Positions 20,365 to 29,710 are shown, counted from the first letter of the stretch. The stretch is DNA of 40,477 nucleotides from Phaeoceros laevis (GCA_049999765.1 JBNGIQ010009305.1:91565-132041), one strand, 5' to 3'. Numbers and translations: made by a program. Notes: generated from the letters alone by a model not told the origin.

Positions 20365-23300
20365 ATGGTGGAAGTGTTTGTAAATTGTGGGATCCTGTTG
20401 GACTCGAGGCGTGTCATCGAGAAACTGCCCCATCGTGATGTGACTTCCTGGAATGCTATGATCCTGAGGTACGTGCAGATGGGAAAGAGTGCAGAGGCCC
20501 TGCAACTGTACAGACAAATGCAACAAGAAGCTGTATTACCAAATGACCGAACCTTTGTTGGTGCACTCAAGGCTTGCGGGAGTCTGGCTGTAGTCCATAA
20601 GAGAAGCACATGTGATGGGAAGCCCGGAACATCCTGGTGCCTGGAGCAAGTCAGGACCATCCACTCACACATACGGCAGAGTGGGTCAGAGTCTGCTCTT
20701 TTTGTAGGAACCATGCTGGTGGATGTGTACTCTAAATGTGGGAGCCTTGTCGATGCTAGGCGTGTGTTCGAAAGAATTTTTCATCGTAACGTGGTTTCTT
20801 GGACTGCCATGATTTTGGGGTACGCCCAGATGGGAGAGGGTGAAGAGGCTTTGTATTTGTACACACGGATGCAACAAGAAGGTGTGTCTCCTAACGACAG
20901 GACATTTGTGGGTGCACTGAAGGCTTGCAGTAGCTTGGCGGCCTTGGAGGAGGGGAGCGAGGCAGGTGGGGTAGTTGTCAAGAAACGGTCACTGGAGCAA
21001 GTCAGGGCTATTCACTCAGATGTAGATAGTCGAGGGTCTAAGCTGGCTGTATATGTGGGGACCACTCTGGTTGATGTGTATGCCAAATGCGGGAGTCTCT
21101 TTGATGCAAGGCGTGTTTTTGAGAGTATGCCTACTCGTGATGTTGCCTCCTGGAATGCCATGATCTTGGGGTATGCCCAGTCAAATGATGCTGAGGAGGC
21201 CTTGCGATTGTATGGGCAGATGCAGCATGAAGGTGTCATACCCAGTGATCGAACATTTGTGGGTGCACTGAAGGCTTGCGGCAGCCTGGCAGCATCCCAA
21301 ATTGGGGCTGAGGGTGATAAGAAATATATGAAAAGTCGGTGCCTGGAGAAAGTCAGAGCCGTACACGCGGACATAGTGCGCAACAGGTGTGAGTCAGCTG
21401 GATTTGTGGGGAACATGTTGGTGGATGTGTACGCGAAATGTGGCAGCTTAGGAGAGGCTAGGTGCGTCTTTGACAAGATGCCACAGCGTAATGTGATTTC
21501 ATGGAATGCGATGATCTCAGGGTATGCTCAGATGGAGAAGGGTGAAGTGTCTTTGCAACTGTATTTGCAGATGAAACGGGAAGCTGTGGAACCAGATGAT
21601 CGAACATTTGTTGGTGCACTCAAGGCCTGCAGTAGCCTGGCCATGTTGCAAGATGCTGCTAAGGGTAATCGGAAGCATGTCCAACAGTGCTACCTGGACC
21701 AAGTAAAGGCAATCCATTCAGATCTCATTGAAAGTGAGGTTGCATCAGATGTATTTGTGGGGACCATGTTGTTGGATGCATATGCAAAATGTGGGAGCTT
21801 GGTTGATGCTAGGTGTGTTTTTGAGACAATGCCATGTCGGAATGTTGTTTCGTGGAATGCAATGATTTTGGCGTACGCTCAGGTAGGGAGTGAAGACGCT
21901 TTACAGTTGTATGGACGAATGTTACAAGAAGGTGTGGACCCGGACGACCGAACATTTGTTGCGGCACTGAAGGCTTGCAGTAAACAAGCTGCCTCAGAAG
22001 AGTGTAACAAGGGTGTTGAGAGACATCTGAAACTATGGTGCCTGGAGCAAGTCAGAACCATCCACTCAGATGCAGTGAAGAAGGACTTCGAGGCTGATGT
22101 GTTTGTGGGGACGATGCTGGTGGATGTGTATGCAAAATGTGGAAGCTTTGTTGATGCTAGGAGGGTCTTTGAAAACATGCCGCATCGTAATGTTGTTTCC
22201 TGGAATGCCATGATATTGGGGTGTGCCCAGGTGATGGGAGGGGGTAAAGAGGCCTTGCAATTGTATGCAAGGATGCAACGGGAAGGCGTGGTACCGAATG
22301 ACCGGACATTTGTCGCTGCACTGAAGGCTTGTAGTAGCCTGGCCTCGTTGGACGAGCGGAGTGAAGCTGATCAGAAGCGAATCAGAAACGAGTGCCTGGT
22401 GCATGTCAGGGCCATCCACACAGATATAGCAAACAGCACAGTTGGGTCGGATCTGTTTGTGGAAAACGTGCTGGTAGATGTGTATACAAAGTGTGGGAGT
22501 TTGGTGGATGCTAGGTATGTTTTCGAAAGGATGAATAGCCGCGATGTGGTCTCTTGGAACGCTCTTATTCTGGGGTATGCTCAAATGGAGGAAGCTGAAG
22601 AGGCCCTGCAACTATATGTGCAGATGCAAAAAGTAGGTGTGGTACCAGATGACCGAACATTTGTTGGTGTACTCAAGGCCTGCAGTATTCTGGCTGCACC
22701 GGAGGAGAGGAATCAGCCTGAGAGAAAACAACTGTCCCTGGAGCGAGTGAGAGCTGTCCACTCAGACGTGGTGAAAAGGGGCTTTGACACTGATGTATTT
22801 GTCGGGACCATGCTGGTGGATGTTTATTGCAAATGTGGGAGCCTGGTAGATGCAACGTGTGCCTTTGAGAAGATGCCTAACCGTACTGTGGTTGCCTGGA
22901 ATGCTATGATCTCGGGGTACACCCAGATGGAATTCGGTAATGAGGCTTTGCAATTGTATTCACGTATGCAACAAGAAGGCGTGATACCGGATGCCAGAAC
23001 TTATGTTGGCGCACTCAAAGCATGCGGGATTGTGGCAGGACTGGACAAAGGCAGAGAAATTCATGCTCACATTCGCAAAATTGGAGGTGACACTTTTGGC
23101 CTCTTTGTGCCGACCACACTCATTGACATGTACGGGAAGTGTGGAAGCATGGAAGATGCGCAACAGGTTTTTGATGCACTGCCCACAAGAGACGTTGTCA
23201 TGTGGAGTGCTTTGATTGCAGGGTACGCACACCAAGGAGAGAGTGAGATGGTTTTCACCTTATTTGATACGATGATGCAGGAGGGCTTCAATCCAGACAC

Positions 23301-23994
23301 CATCACATTTCTTAGCGTTCTCACAGCATGCAGTCATTTGGGTCTGGTGGATAAAGGTGAGGAGTACTTTCAGTCTATGAGCAGAGACTTCGGTATCTCT
23401 CCCACTATTGATCACTACACTTGCTTGGTCGATCTTCTTGGCCGTGCAGGCCAAGTGGAAAGGGCTCTAGCACTGGTGAGGTCGATGCCATTCCAACCTG
23501 ATAGTGTAGTGTGGCAAACCGTCTTGGGTGCTTGTCGAAAGTGGGGCAACGTAGAAGTTGGAAGACAGGCATTTGAAGGTGCAGTGAAGTTGGAAAGAAC
23601 TGATGCTGCAACATATGCCTTGATGTCTAACATCTATGCAGCTGCAAACATGTGGGACGACATGAATAAGATCGACTTGCTGAGGGCGGAAATTAGAGCA
23701 TGGAAGCAGCCAGGACAGAGCTGGTGGACTGACACAGGTGGATCTTCGTATACCTTTATGGTGGGGGATCCAGAAAATCTTCAGAGCGAATCTTTATATT
23801 CGAAGGTACAATCCATTTTTGTATCAAGGCGGGAGGAAGGGTGTGCAACTCAGTTTGACTCTTCGTCAGAATACGTATCTGATTATGAGGGGGACGACGA
23901 ATTCTGTGGGTACACCAGTAAGCTGGCTGAGGCACTTGACCTGCTGATCAGATTGCCACTTAGGGATCGCAGTATAAGAGAGCTGCAGTTGTAA
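20365..23994 (+). CDS. Large PLS-class pentatricopeptide repeat protein, E/E+ with degenerate DYW stub
   Basis: Intronless, about 1209 aa from the first in-frame ATG. PPR-like sequence reaches upstream to about 20290 (stop in frame at 20281), so the present 5' end looks truncated. PPR motifs repeat throughout (DVYAKCGSLVDARRVFE, MPHRNVVSWNAMI, DRTFVGALKACSSLA). Then come a canonical PPR/E region (YTCLVDLLGRAGQVERAL, MPFQPDSVVWQTVLGACRKW), E+ (SSYTFMVGDPENLQSESLYS) and a short tail where YTSKLAEALDLL sits where a DYW deaminase has HSEKLA. The catalytic HxE and all CxxC motifs are absent. Family role: sequence-specific organellar RNA binding, usually C-to-U editing, with a deaminase supplied in trans for E+ types. 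No organelle-targeting peptide is visible at this start, which is odd for the family. Confidence 0.88.
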   Translation: MVEVFVNCGILLDSRRVIEKLPHRDVTSWNAMILRYVQMGKSAEALQLYRQMQQEAVLPNDRTFVGALKACGSLAVVHKRSTCDGKPGTSWCLEQVRTIHSHIRQSGSESALFVGTMLVDVYSKCGSLVDARRVFERIFHRNVVSWTAMILGYAQMGEGEEALYLYTRMQQEGVSPNDRTFVGALKACSSLAALEEGSEAGGVVVKKRSLEQVRAIHSDVDSRGSKLAVYVGTTLVDVYAKCGSLFDARRVFESMPTRDVASWNAMILGYAQSNDAEEALRLYGQMQHEGVIPSDRTFVGALKACGSLAASQIGAEGDKKYMKSRCLEKVRAVHADIVRNRCESAGFVGNMLVDVYAKCGSLGEARCVFDKMPQRNVISWNAMISGYAQMEKGEVSLQLYLQMKREAVEPDDRTFVGALKACSSLAMLQDAAKGNRKHVQQCYLDQVKAIHSDLIESEVASDVFVGTMLLDAYAKCGSLVDARCVFETMPCRNVVSWNAMILAYAQVGSEDALQLYGRMLQEGVDPDDRTFVAALKACSKQAASEECNKGVERHLKLWCLEQVRTIHSDAVKKDFEADVFVGTMLVDVYAKCGSFVDARRVFENMPHRNVVSWNAMILGCAQVMGGGKEALQLYARMQREGVVPNDRTFVAALKACSSLASLDERSEADQKRIRNECLVHVRAIHTDIANSTVGSDLFVENVLVDVYTKCGSLVDARYVFERMNSRDVVSWNALILGYAQMEEAEEALQLYVQMQKVGVVPDDRTFVGVLKACSILAAPEERNQPERKQLSLERVRAVHSDVVKRGFDTDVFVGTMLVDVYCKCGSLVDATCAFEKMPNRTVVAWNAMISGYTQMEFGNEALQLYSRMQQEGVIPDARTYVGALKACGIVAGLDKGREIHAHIRKIGGDTFGLFVPTTLIDMYGKCGSMEDAQQVFDALPTRDVVMWSALIAGYAHQGESEMVFTLFDTMMQEGFNPDTITFLSVLTACSHLGLVDKGEEYFQSMSRDFGISPTIDHYTCLVDLLGRAGQVERALALVRSMPFQPDSVVWQTVLGACRKWGNVEVGRQAFEGAVKLERTDAATYALMSNIYAAANMWDDMNKIDLLRAEIRAWKQPGQSWWTDTGGSSYTFMVGDPENLQSESLYSKVQSIFVSRREEGCATQFDSSSEYVSDYEGDDEFCGYTSKLAEALDLLIRLPLRDRSIRELQL
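20548..22996 (+). repeat. 351-bp internal repeat array within the PPR gene
   Basis: The motif RTFVGALKAC and its variants recur with codon starts at 20548, 20899, 21250, 21601, 21949, 22303, 22654 and 22996. The spacings are 351, 351, 351, 348, 354, 351 and 342 bp. Each block carries PPR motifs plus a variable charged segment that ends in a conserved LEQVRAIHSD-like stretch. The unit is 117 aa, longer than the roughly 100 aa of an ordinary P-L-S triplet; the last block in the gene has the ordinary length. Confidence 0.85.
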
Positions 23995-24405
23995 ATTCAG
24001 ACAGGTTAGTCGTTGCACCTCGAGCCTCTACTGCTGTTGATAGAAAGATGGCTCGATCAGTTGCAGCTACTGTATTTGGACAAGCACATGGTATTGTCAG
24101 CGTCTTCTTCTATTGCTGACGTCTGCTTCTTTTGAACTCTACCAAAATAGTCCTGTTTCGATGATATGAGTTCGTGCGAGAGTATTGTTAGACTCTTTTG
24201 ATGTGCTGTCAAAGTAGGGTTGCCACGGTATGTGCCAATTTCGTCGTGCACAGGATGCCATCGTGACGTGTGCGGAAAGGTTATCGCAGCCGAGCCTCGT
24301 GACGACAGATACAGGGCCGCCTTAAAATTGATGATAACCCTATCGCACATCTAGCGTCTCTGTAGCTGCGACCTCTGGACGAGGCACGATCCCTTAAGAG
24401 TGAGA
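23995..24405. other. Intergenic, no gene seen
   Basis: 411 bp between the PPR stop and the ATG of the small Lys-rich protein. Neither strand shows a supported open frame. It presumably holds the PPR 3' UTR and the promoter of the next gene. Confidence 0.4.
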
Positions 24406-25038
24406 ATGGCCAAGTTAAGGAATCGCAAAGCCCAGTTGCGAGACAATGGAGGCAGCCAGGTCGACATGGAGGTCTCCAATGACGCCCCTGCTCCTTCCCA
24501 GCTTCCTGCCAATGATGGTTAGTGTCGGTTGTACTCTGTATGTCGCTCACGCACATGACAGAGATGCATTCAGCTGTGACTTGGTCCTTCTTCAACTTGA
24601 TCCTCTGGCTGCTCCGGTTGGTGTTGCTGTGCCCCGCCGGCTTCCAGTGCGGTGGCGGCCTCAACCGCGAGGATTTGTTGTTGATGTTATTTAGCTGATT
24701 TGGTTGCCATTCTGCAGCAATGGACACATCGGAGTGTGTTGTCGGGAGCTCTACTTCTCAAAAGCTCTCTGTAGACAAGTCTGGGAAGCTCAAAAGCAGG
24801 TACTTCATAAGTCGCCCTTTTGTATGGTTTGTCAGGGTTTGTGTTCATCAGATTCCGTGCCTGATCTGTTCCTATACCCAGGGGAATCTCGAAGATCGCT
24901 CCAAAACGAAGATCAGTGAAGATCCGGAAGAAGAAAGCCATCGAGAAAGCACTTTCTATGATGGAAAAAAGTGCAGAGAAGAAGCAGAAGTTTGATCACA
25001 GAGCTGAGAGGATAAAGGCACTCAAGAAGTTGTATTAG
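24406..25038 (+). CDS. Small Lys-rich protein, function unknown
   Basis: Three exons, 24406-24517, 24718-24799 and 24882-25038, join in phase to 116 aa. It starts MAKLRNRKAQLRDN, has an acidic/Ser-rich middle beginning MDTSECVV, and ends in a basic, probably helical region (KIRKKKAIEKALSMMEKS ... RAERIKALKKLY). The composition suggests a nuclear or nucleolar nucleic-acid-associated protein. It resembles small conserved plant proteins ending in K/R-x-x-x-LY, but I cannot name the family. Phase closure across two introns and the conserved-looking ends support a real gene. The stop lies only 54 bp before the next ATG. Confidence 0.65.
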
Positions 25039-25092
25039 TGGTGATTAGGACTTGTCTCAGAAGCGTGGCGTGGTCTGGGGTTGTTGATATAT

Positions 25093-26109
25093 ATGGGGAA
25101 ACAGAAGGTACTGGCGATTTTCCTGGTTCTGTGGACCCTCTTCTCCTGTGCATCGGGTTTGCCCTTTGTCTTGCTTCATGGGATACTGGACGCATGCAAG
25201 CATGACAGTGTGTGCCAGTTCACCGAGTTTCTTACCGCGATGAGCGGATCAAAGGGATATTGCATCGAAGTAGGTGATGGAGTCCACGACTCCTTCTTCA
25301 TGAAGTTCACTGACCAGGTCGAGACCGTGTGCAAGAAGGTGAGATCAATGCCGGAGCTGCAATATGGATATAACATCGTGGGTTTGTCACAGGGTGCTCT
25401 TATTGGGAGAGGTGTCACTGAAATGTGTGATGGAGCACCCCAGGTGCACAACCTCATCTCCTTGGCCGGACCACAGGCGGGGACTGCTTCTGTGCCCTAC
25501 TGTAGCCGGCCCATTATCTGCATGGCCGCAAATGCGATTATAAAGTGGGGTGTGTACTCCTCGTATGTCCAAAACCACCTGGGGCCAGCTGGATATGTGA
25601 AAATTCCTACAGACTTGGAGGACTATTACAGGGAATCCTTGTTTTTGCCCTACGTCAACAATGAGCTTCCGGACAGGCGGAATGCTACGTATAAATCGCG
25701 GCTCTCGAGGCTACATCACCTGGTCCTCATCAAGTTTGAACGTGACAAGGTGGTCATCCCTTCTGAAACCGCATGGTTTGGGTACTACCCTCCGAATGAT
25801 TTGATAACCGTCTTACCCCCTCGGGAGACAGACTTGTACAAAGAAGACTGGATCGGGTTGCAGGCCCTTGATCGAGCTGGTAATGTCTCATTTATCTCGC
25901 TTTGTGGAGGGCATCTTGAGGTGACTCATGCTGAGGCCCTGAACTACGTGGTTCCGTATCTGAAGGATTCTGCCGTAAAATCTATGATGGCTAACTGTGG
26001 TTCTATTATTCGAAGCTCTGGTGTTTTCCATCTTTCTCCTTTGCAGCCACCATCCACTCGTTCGTTGGGAAATAGTCACTGGGATGGAATAGGTTGGGTT
26101 CGTAGTTGA
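25093..26109 (+). CDS. Palmitoyl-protein thioesterase (PPT1 family)
   Basis: 338 aa in one exon. Hydrophobic residues 6-20 form a signal peptide ending near CASG; the mature chain begins LPFVLLHGILDAC. The alpha/beta-hydrolase nucleophile is Ser99 in YNIVGLSQGALIGRG. The other triad members are Asp in FERDKVVIPSETAWFGYYPP and His in LCGGHLEVTH. Family landmarks (LAGPQAGTASVPYC, KEDWIGLQALD) are all present and the length is near normal. It removes fatty-acyl groups from S-acylated proteins in lysosome/vacuole-type compartments after passage through the secretory pathway. I expect introns in plant PPT genes, so this intronless form may be a retrocopy. The start is the ATG at 25093; an in-frame TTG upstream is not needed. 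Confidence 0.94.
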   Translation: MGKQKVLAIFLVLWTLFSCASGLPFVLLHGILDACKHDSVCQFTEFLTAMSGSKGYCIEVGDGVHDSFFMKFTDQVETVCKKVRSMPELQYGYNIVGLSQGALIGRGVTEMCDGAPQVHNLISLAGPQAGTASVPYCSRPIICMAANAIIKWGVYSSYVQNHLGPAGYVKIPTDLEDYYRESLFLPYVNNELPDRRNATYKSRLSRLHHLVLIKFERDKVVIPSETAWFGYYPPNDLITVLPPRETDLYKEDWIGLQALDRAGNVSFISLCGGHLEVTHAEALNYVVPYLKDSAVKSMMANCGSIIRSSGVFHLSPLQPPSTRSLGNSHWDGIGWVRS

Positions 26110-27618
26110 GTGTGTTTTAAACGCCCTTACAATGGGAGTTTAGGATGTGGCTTTTTCTATTTAATCATTTGAAAGTGAGACGTTTTCCAGGTTTGGCATT
26201 TGTGGGACTACAAGATTGCTGTGACCATGAATTGTAGGCAACGGAACCTACGCTAATGCGAGTATTCTTCAGGCATAAGCTGTGCCAATTGAGTTGCAGT
26301 AAAAGCTGTGCGCATGCAGAAGTGTCCACTCGCAATGAAATAGCGTTCACATCCAAGCAGTGACTGTCGACTGAGCACTGATGTAATTCAGAAGAGACTT
26401 GCTTGTTCGGCTAGGGTTCTCTGAACTTCTTTGATAGTTACAATACTTTTTGACAGTTGAAACTTGACAGAGATTTGAAACCAGGGTTTTACTGACTTAA
26501 ACTCCCGACTCGAACTAGCTGACTCCTGATTCGACTCTGGCTAACTCCTGACTCGAACCTGCTATGGTATGGCAAGTCACTTAGGTTTCCTCGTGAATGA
26601 TCAGACAAGTCACAAGGGACTGTCGATCCGAGCTTGTTTATGATATCGTCATATTGAGTCGTGATTGTTCTCATCTGTACCCTATCAAGACTCTCAACAA
26701 TCGCCGGGACGCTGTTCACGTGTCGCAATAGAAATTCTGCACCTTTGCGACAATGTAGTGTCCTGTACTTCGGCCGGCATCAGTTTGGTGCTTTCTGAAA
26801 AGAAGCAAAGAATTCTCAGGGGGGACTCCGACCTGCCCAGTTGCAGGTACTCCTTGCATTTATGTTCGGATGCCCCGACTCTGGGCCAATTATCCTGTTC
26901 AAAGTCCAGCTAGGTATAAGATGCTTTTAGACACATAGCTCTTCATGGCAGTGTCTTGACCTCAGCATGTGCTTGACTATAGAGTGGATGTCTTGCTTAC
27001 TTGAATGATTCTCCGATTTTGCTTCCTTGATGAGTTGAGAATTCCTTAAGAATTTTAGGCAAGGCGAGAAGTGACAATGGTCAATAGGCAAGGCAAAGGT
27101 GCTCTTCAGCTGAGCTTCAAGTGACATCTTTTGCCAATTTCTGTACCCAGTCTGAAGTATCTGAAAATATCTTCCCTGCCGAACAAGGTTAAGAAAAAGC
27201 TGAAGGACTGGTAGGAAGTTGGGTTCCCATCATCAACAAGGCTCGATCAGGCTCTTCAGTAGGATGGCAAAGGATGCAGTCTTACGTTCTTCGTTCCAAA
27301 GAAACTCCTGGAACCTTCACGGGTCGCCTCTCGAAGGCTCTGCTGAGGCAGGAAACAAATAGCTGAGCACAAAAACTGGAGTGTGGCTTGCAGAATTCCT
27401 GATGTAAACATTAACATGGGACCTACTCTGATGCTCGTTTTCTGCATATTCCGTTACACGAGTAGCTGCCTTTTGCATTGTGAATGTCGACTACTCTGGT
27501 ACAATCCTCGAATCCTTTAGGCATGAGCTGGTCTTCAGTTCAGTGTTCTGTAGAGTGCATATTTTCATTCATTCCTACAGTGCACTGCACTGCATAGGAG
27601 CCAAACAACCAGCTCAAC
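26110..27618. other. Intergenic, no gene seen
   Basis: 1.5 kb between the PPT stop (+) and the UBE3D-like stop (-). Open frames are short and unlike any family. It contains a small imperfect 21-22 bp tandem repeat (26501-26563). Some of the region will be convergent 3' UTR. Confidence 0.45.
26501..26563. repeat. Imperfect 21-22 bp tandem repeat, three copies
   Basis: Three consecutive variants of actcc(c/t)ga(c/t)tcga run from 26501, 26522 and 26544. They are intergenic, downstream of the palmitoyl-protein thioesterase gene. Confidence 0.6.
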
Positions 27619-29220
27619 TCACATTTCCAGATACGAGATCACGAACTGCTGAAATGACTGGCACGACAGGGGAAAAAGTGCGCTGGTGTGGTTCAGAGAC
27701 TGTATCAAGGCTTCGGCATCCTCCGCCCACATGTAGATGTCGTCCGCCCCTTGGCGTCGAGCCCAGTCTTCAACGGTCTTCAGATCGTTGCCAGTCAGAC
27801 TGGAGCAGTCGCGGAAACGAACCTTCATGACAGGTTGCAGATGATCTGGAGCTGTGCCCCACCCATGCCCTACAGAACAGTTACCGTCCATTCGCTTCTC
27901 AGTCTCACCCCCCACCATCTCCAGGAGTAGGTCTTCCGTCTGCACACATATCCACTCTTCGTGGTTGAGGACAACCAGTTGCAGGAGTGGAGTTCTGGCG
28001 TGCCTGTCTCGCACAAGGAATCGATATGTCGCGTCTCCCTCTATCCTCGATAAAATTTGGAAGCCAACAACTCTCTGAACAGTATGGTGCCTAAATATAT
28101 CTCGGCTGCTGCCGACATCCTTGTCAGTTGATACATGGTACTTCAAGAGGCGTAATTCGTGCACCGGATGTCCATGCTGCTCCAGCTCCGAAACTTCACC
28201 AATTACGGAGGAGCAACTGTGACACAGAAATCGCGTCCAGCCAGACATCCCTGGCAAGGGTTGCTCACCTATGGCTCCTCCGAAACCTTCAAGTCGTTTC
28301 CAAGCTCGCTGATGAGGAGAATCAGCCCACAAGTTGGCCGCCAGACAGTGATGACTGTGCCTCTCACCATCATCCCTATCGTCGTCGTAGCTGACCTCGC
28401 CACCAGAAGCTAGATCTTTTTCACTTAAACCGGAGTCACCATCCCTAGATAGATTCATTTGTTCGTAGCTTGCGTCACAGCTTCTGCACGAGTCTGACGC
28501 CGGCTGAGTCGTTGCCTGTTGTCGGCAGTCCAGACTTCGCTCACTGAATTCCGAAATACCTTGCAAGGCTACATCGCCAAGAGCATCAGCAGCGTCCACA
28601 ACGCAAAAGCTTGGTCCGACAAGACAAGTTCCTGCCGGAGGAATTAGAGAGCCGCCACACCGCGCCACCAGGGATCTGGATCTTGCCTTATCCGCGCAAC
28701 AGCAGCCTCCATACCAGTTGTCACTCAACTCTTGCCAATCGACTGAAGGCAGCTCTAAAAAACGTTGCAAGGGTGTTTTCATCAGGCTCGCCGAGCAGCT
28801 CTTGCAACTGAGGACAACATCACCCTCCGCTGCAAGCAGCCGCGCATCCGATTCCAGACAAAACCGGCTGACACTCTCAGAACCTTTGCCCGCACCATTC
28901 TCCTTCAGCAAAGTGAGCAAGCCTTCATCCACGGACAGCAACTTCAACTTCAGTTCCAAATGGTCCGCTCTTACAGACACGCTTACAGGCGCGGACTGAT
29001 CCACAAGACACAGTGGCAGCGGCACATGCAGTGCCTGCTTTTGTCCAAAGTCCGTGTGCCATTCGCATAGCAGAGACGGAGGACGCGTCACCAGCAACTT
29101 AGCCGTCGCGGTCCTGCACCTCTCTGCAGGATTGTTCCCGCTCCTGCTGAGAAAAACCCGCAGCAATTTCAGGATTGCAGATGCCTCAAATGCCACCCGC
29201 CAAGTCTGTGGAGCCTCCAT
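27619..29220 (-). CDS. UBE3D-type (HECT-like, E2-binding) E3 ubiquitin ligase
   Basis: A single exon of 533 aa. Characteristic segments are WYGGCCCADKARSRSLVARC, then IPPAGTCLVGPSFCVVDAAD, a second Cys pair (FLCHSCSSVIGE) and a C-terminal part with LRLLKYHVST and VVGFQILSRIEGDATYRFLV. These are typical of the UBE2C-binding protein/UBE3D family, which binds E2 enzymes and acts as an atypical E3. The middle (about residues 220-310) is a variable acidic and Ser-rich linker. Substrates in plants are not known to me. The start is the first ATG (29218-29220). The gene is head to head with PAH, 179 bp apart. The C-terminus (FQQFVISYLEM) reaches a clean stop. Confidence 0.88.
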   Translation of the reverse strand: MEAPQTWRVAFEASAILKLLRVFLSRSGNNPAERCRTATAKLLVTRPPSLLCEWHTDFGQKQALHVPLPLCLVDQSAPVSVSVRADHLELKLKLLSVDEGLLTLLKENGAGKGSESVSRFCLESDARLLAAEGDVVLSCKSCSASLMKTPLQRFLELPSVDWQELSDNWYGGCCCADKARSRSLVARCGGSLIPPAGTCLVGPSFCVVDAADALGDVALQGISEFSERSLDCRQQATTQPASDSCRSCDASYEQMNLSRDGDSGLSEKDLASGGEVSYDDDRDDGERHSHHCLAANLWADSPHQRAWKRLEGFGGAIGEQPLPGMSGWTRFLCHSCSSVIGEVSELEQHGHPVHELRLLKYHVSTDKDVGSSRDIFRHHTVQRVVGFQILSRIEGDATYRFLVRDRHARTPLLQLVVLNHEEWICVQTEDLLLEMVGGETEKRMDGNCSVGHGWGTAPDHLQPVMKVRFRDCSSLTGNDLKTVEDWARRQGADDIYMWAEDAEALIQSLNHTSALFPLSCQSFQQFVISYLEM

Positions 29221-29399
29221 CGCGAGTCAAGAGGGAACTGAGCTCTAACACCAACTTAGGTCATATTGTATCATATTCTCTGCTCCCTCAGCATCTTTGA
29301 GAAGGTATGCCTCTTCGTGGAGGGTGGTAGAGGCAGCCCAGAGCTCTCTGTTCTCCATATCAATGTATTGGCAGCACAGGAATTTGGCGAGAATTCAAG
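29221..29399. promoter_or_regulatory. Short divergent promoter UBE3D / PAH
   Basis: 179 bp separate the two start codons. The left arm of the 34-bp inverted repeat (29282-29315) lies here. On the plus strand that arm contains gagaag|gtatgc at 29304/29305, a good 5' splice-site match, and an AG at 29398-29399 directly precedes the PAH ATG. A 95-nt 5' UTR intron ending at the ATG is therefore possible. Confidence 0.45.
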
Positions 29400-29710
29400 A
29401 TGTACGCTGTGGGACGGTACATATCTCAGGGAGTATACACTGTTGCGGGCCCCTTTCATCCATTTGGTGGTGCAGTGGACATTATTGTCGTGGAGCAAGA
29501 GGATGGCACATTCAAAAGCACCCCGTGGAACGTGAAGTTTGGAAAATTCCAAGGTGTTCTTAAACGAAGTGAGAAGACTGTGGATATTGCAGTCAATGAT
29601 GTCCGAGCTGATTTTCATATGTACATGGATAACACAGGGGAGGCCTACTTCTTAAAGGATGCAGAGGGTGCAGACAAAGAGGCATACCTTCTCAAAGATG
29701 CTGAGGGAGC
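29282..29710. repeat. Perfect 34-bp inverted repeat bracketing the PAH start
   Basis: 29282-29315 is the exact reverse complement of 29677-29710 (34 of 34 bases), with 361 bp between the arms. The left arm is in the UBE3D/PAH intergenic region. The right arm is in PAH coding sequence, in copy 2 of the 13-residue tandem repeat. A PAH transcript starting upstream of 29282 could form a 34-bp stem enclosing the AUG at 29400. The UBE3D 5' UTR, if it reaches this far, would carry the same sequence in PAH sense. Confidence 0.95.

Noticed and set aside
25081-25092. TTG start for the palmitoyl-protein thioesterase
   Set aside because: An ATG at 25093 gives a normal signal peptide, and the extra four residues add nothing.
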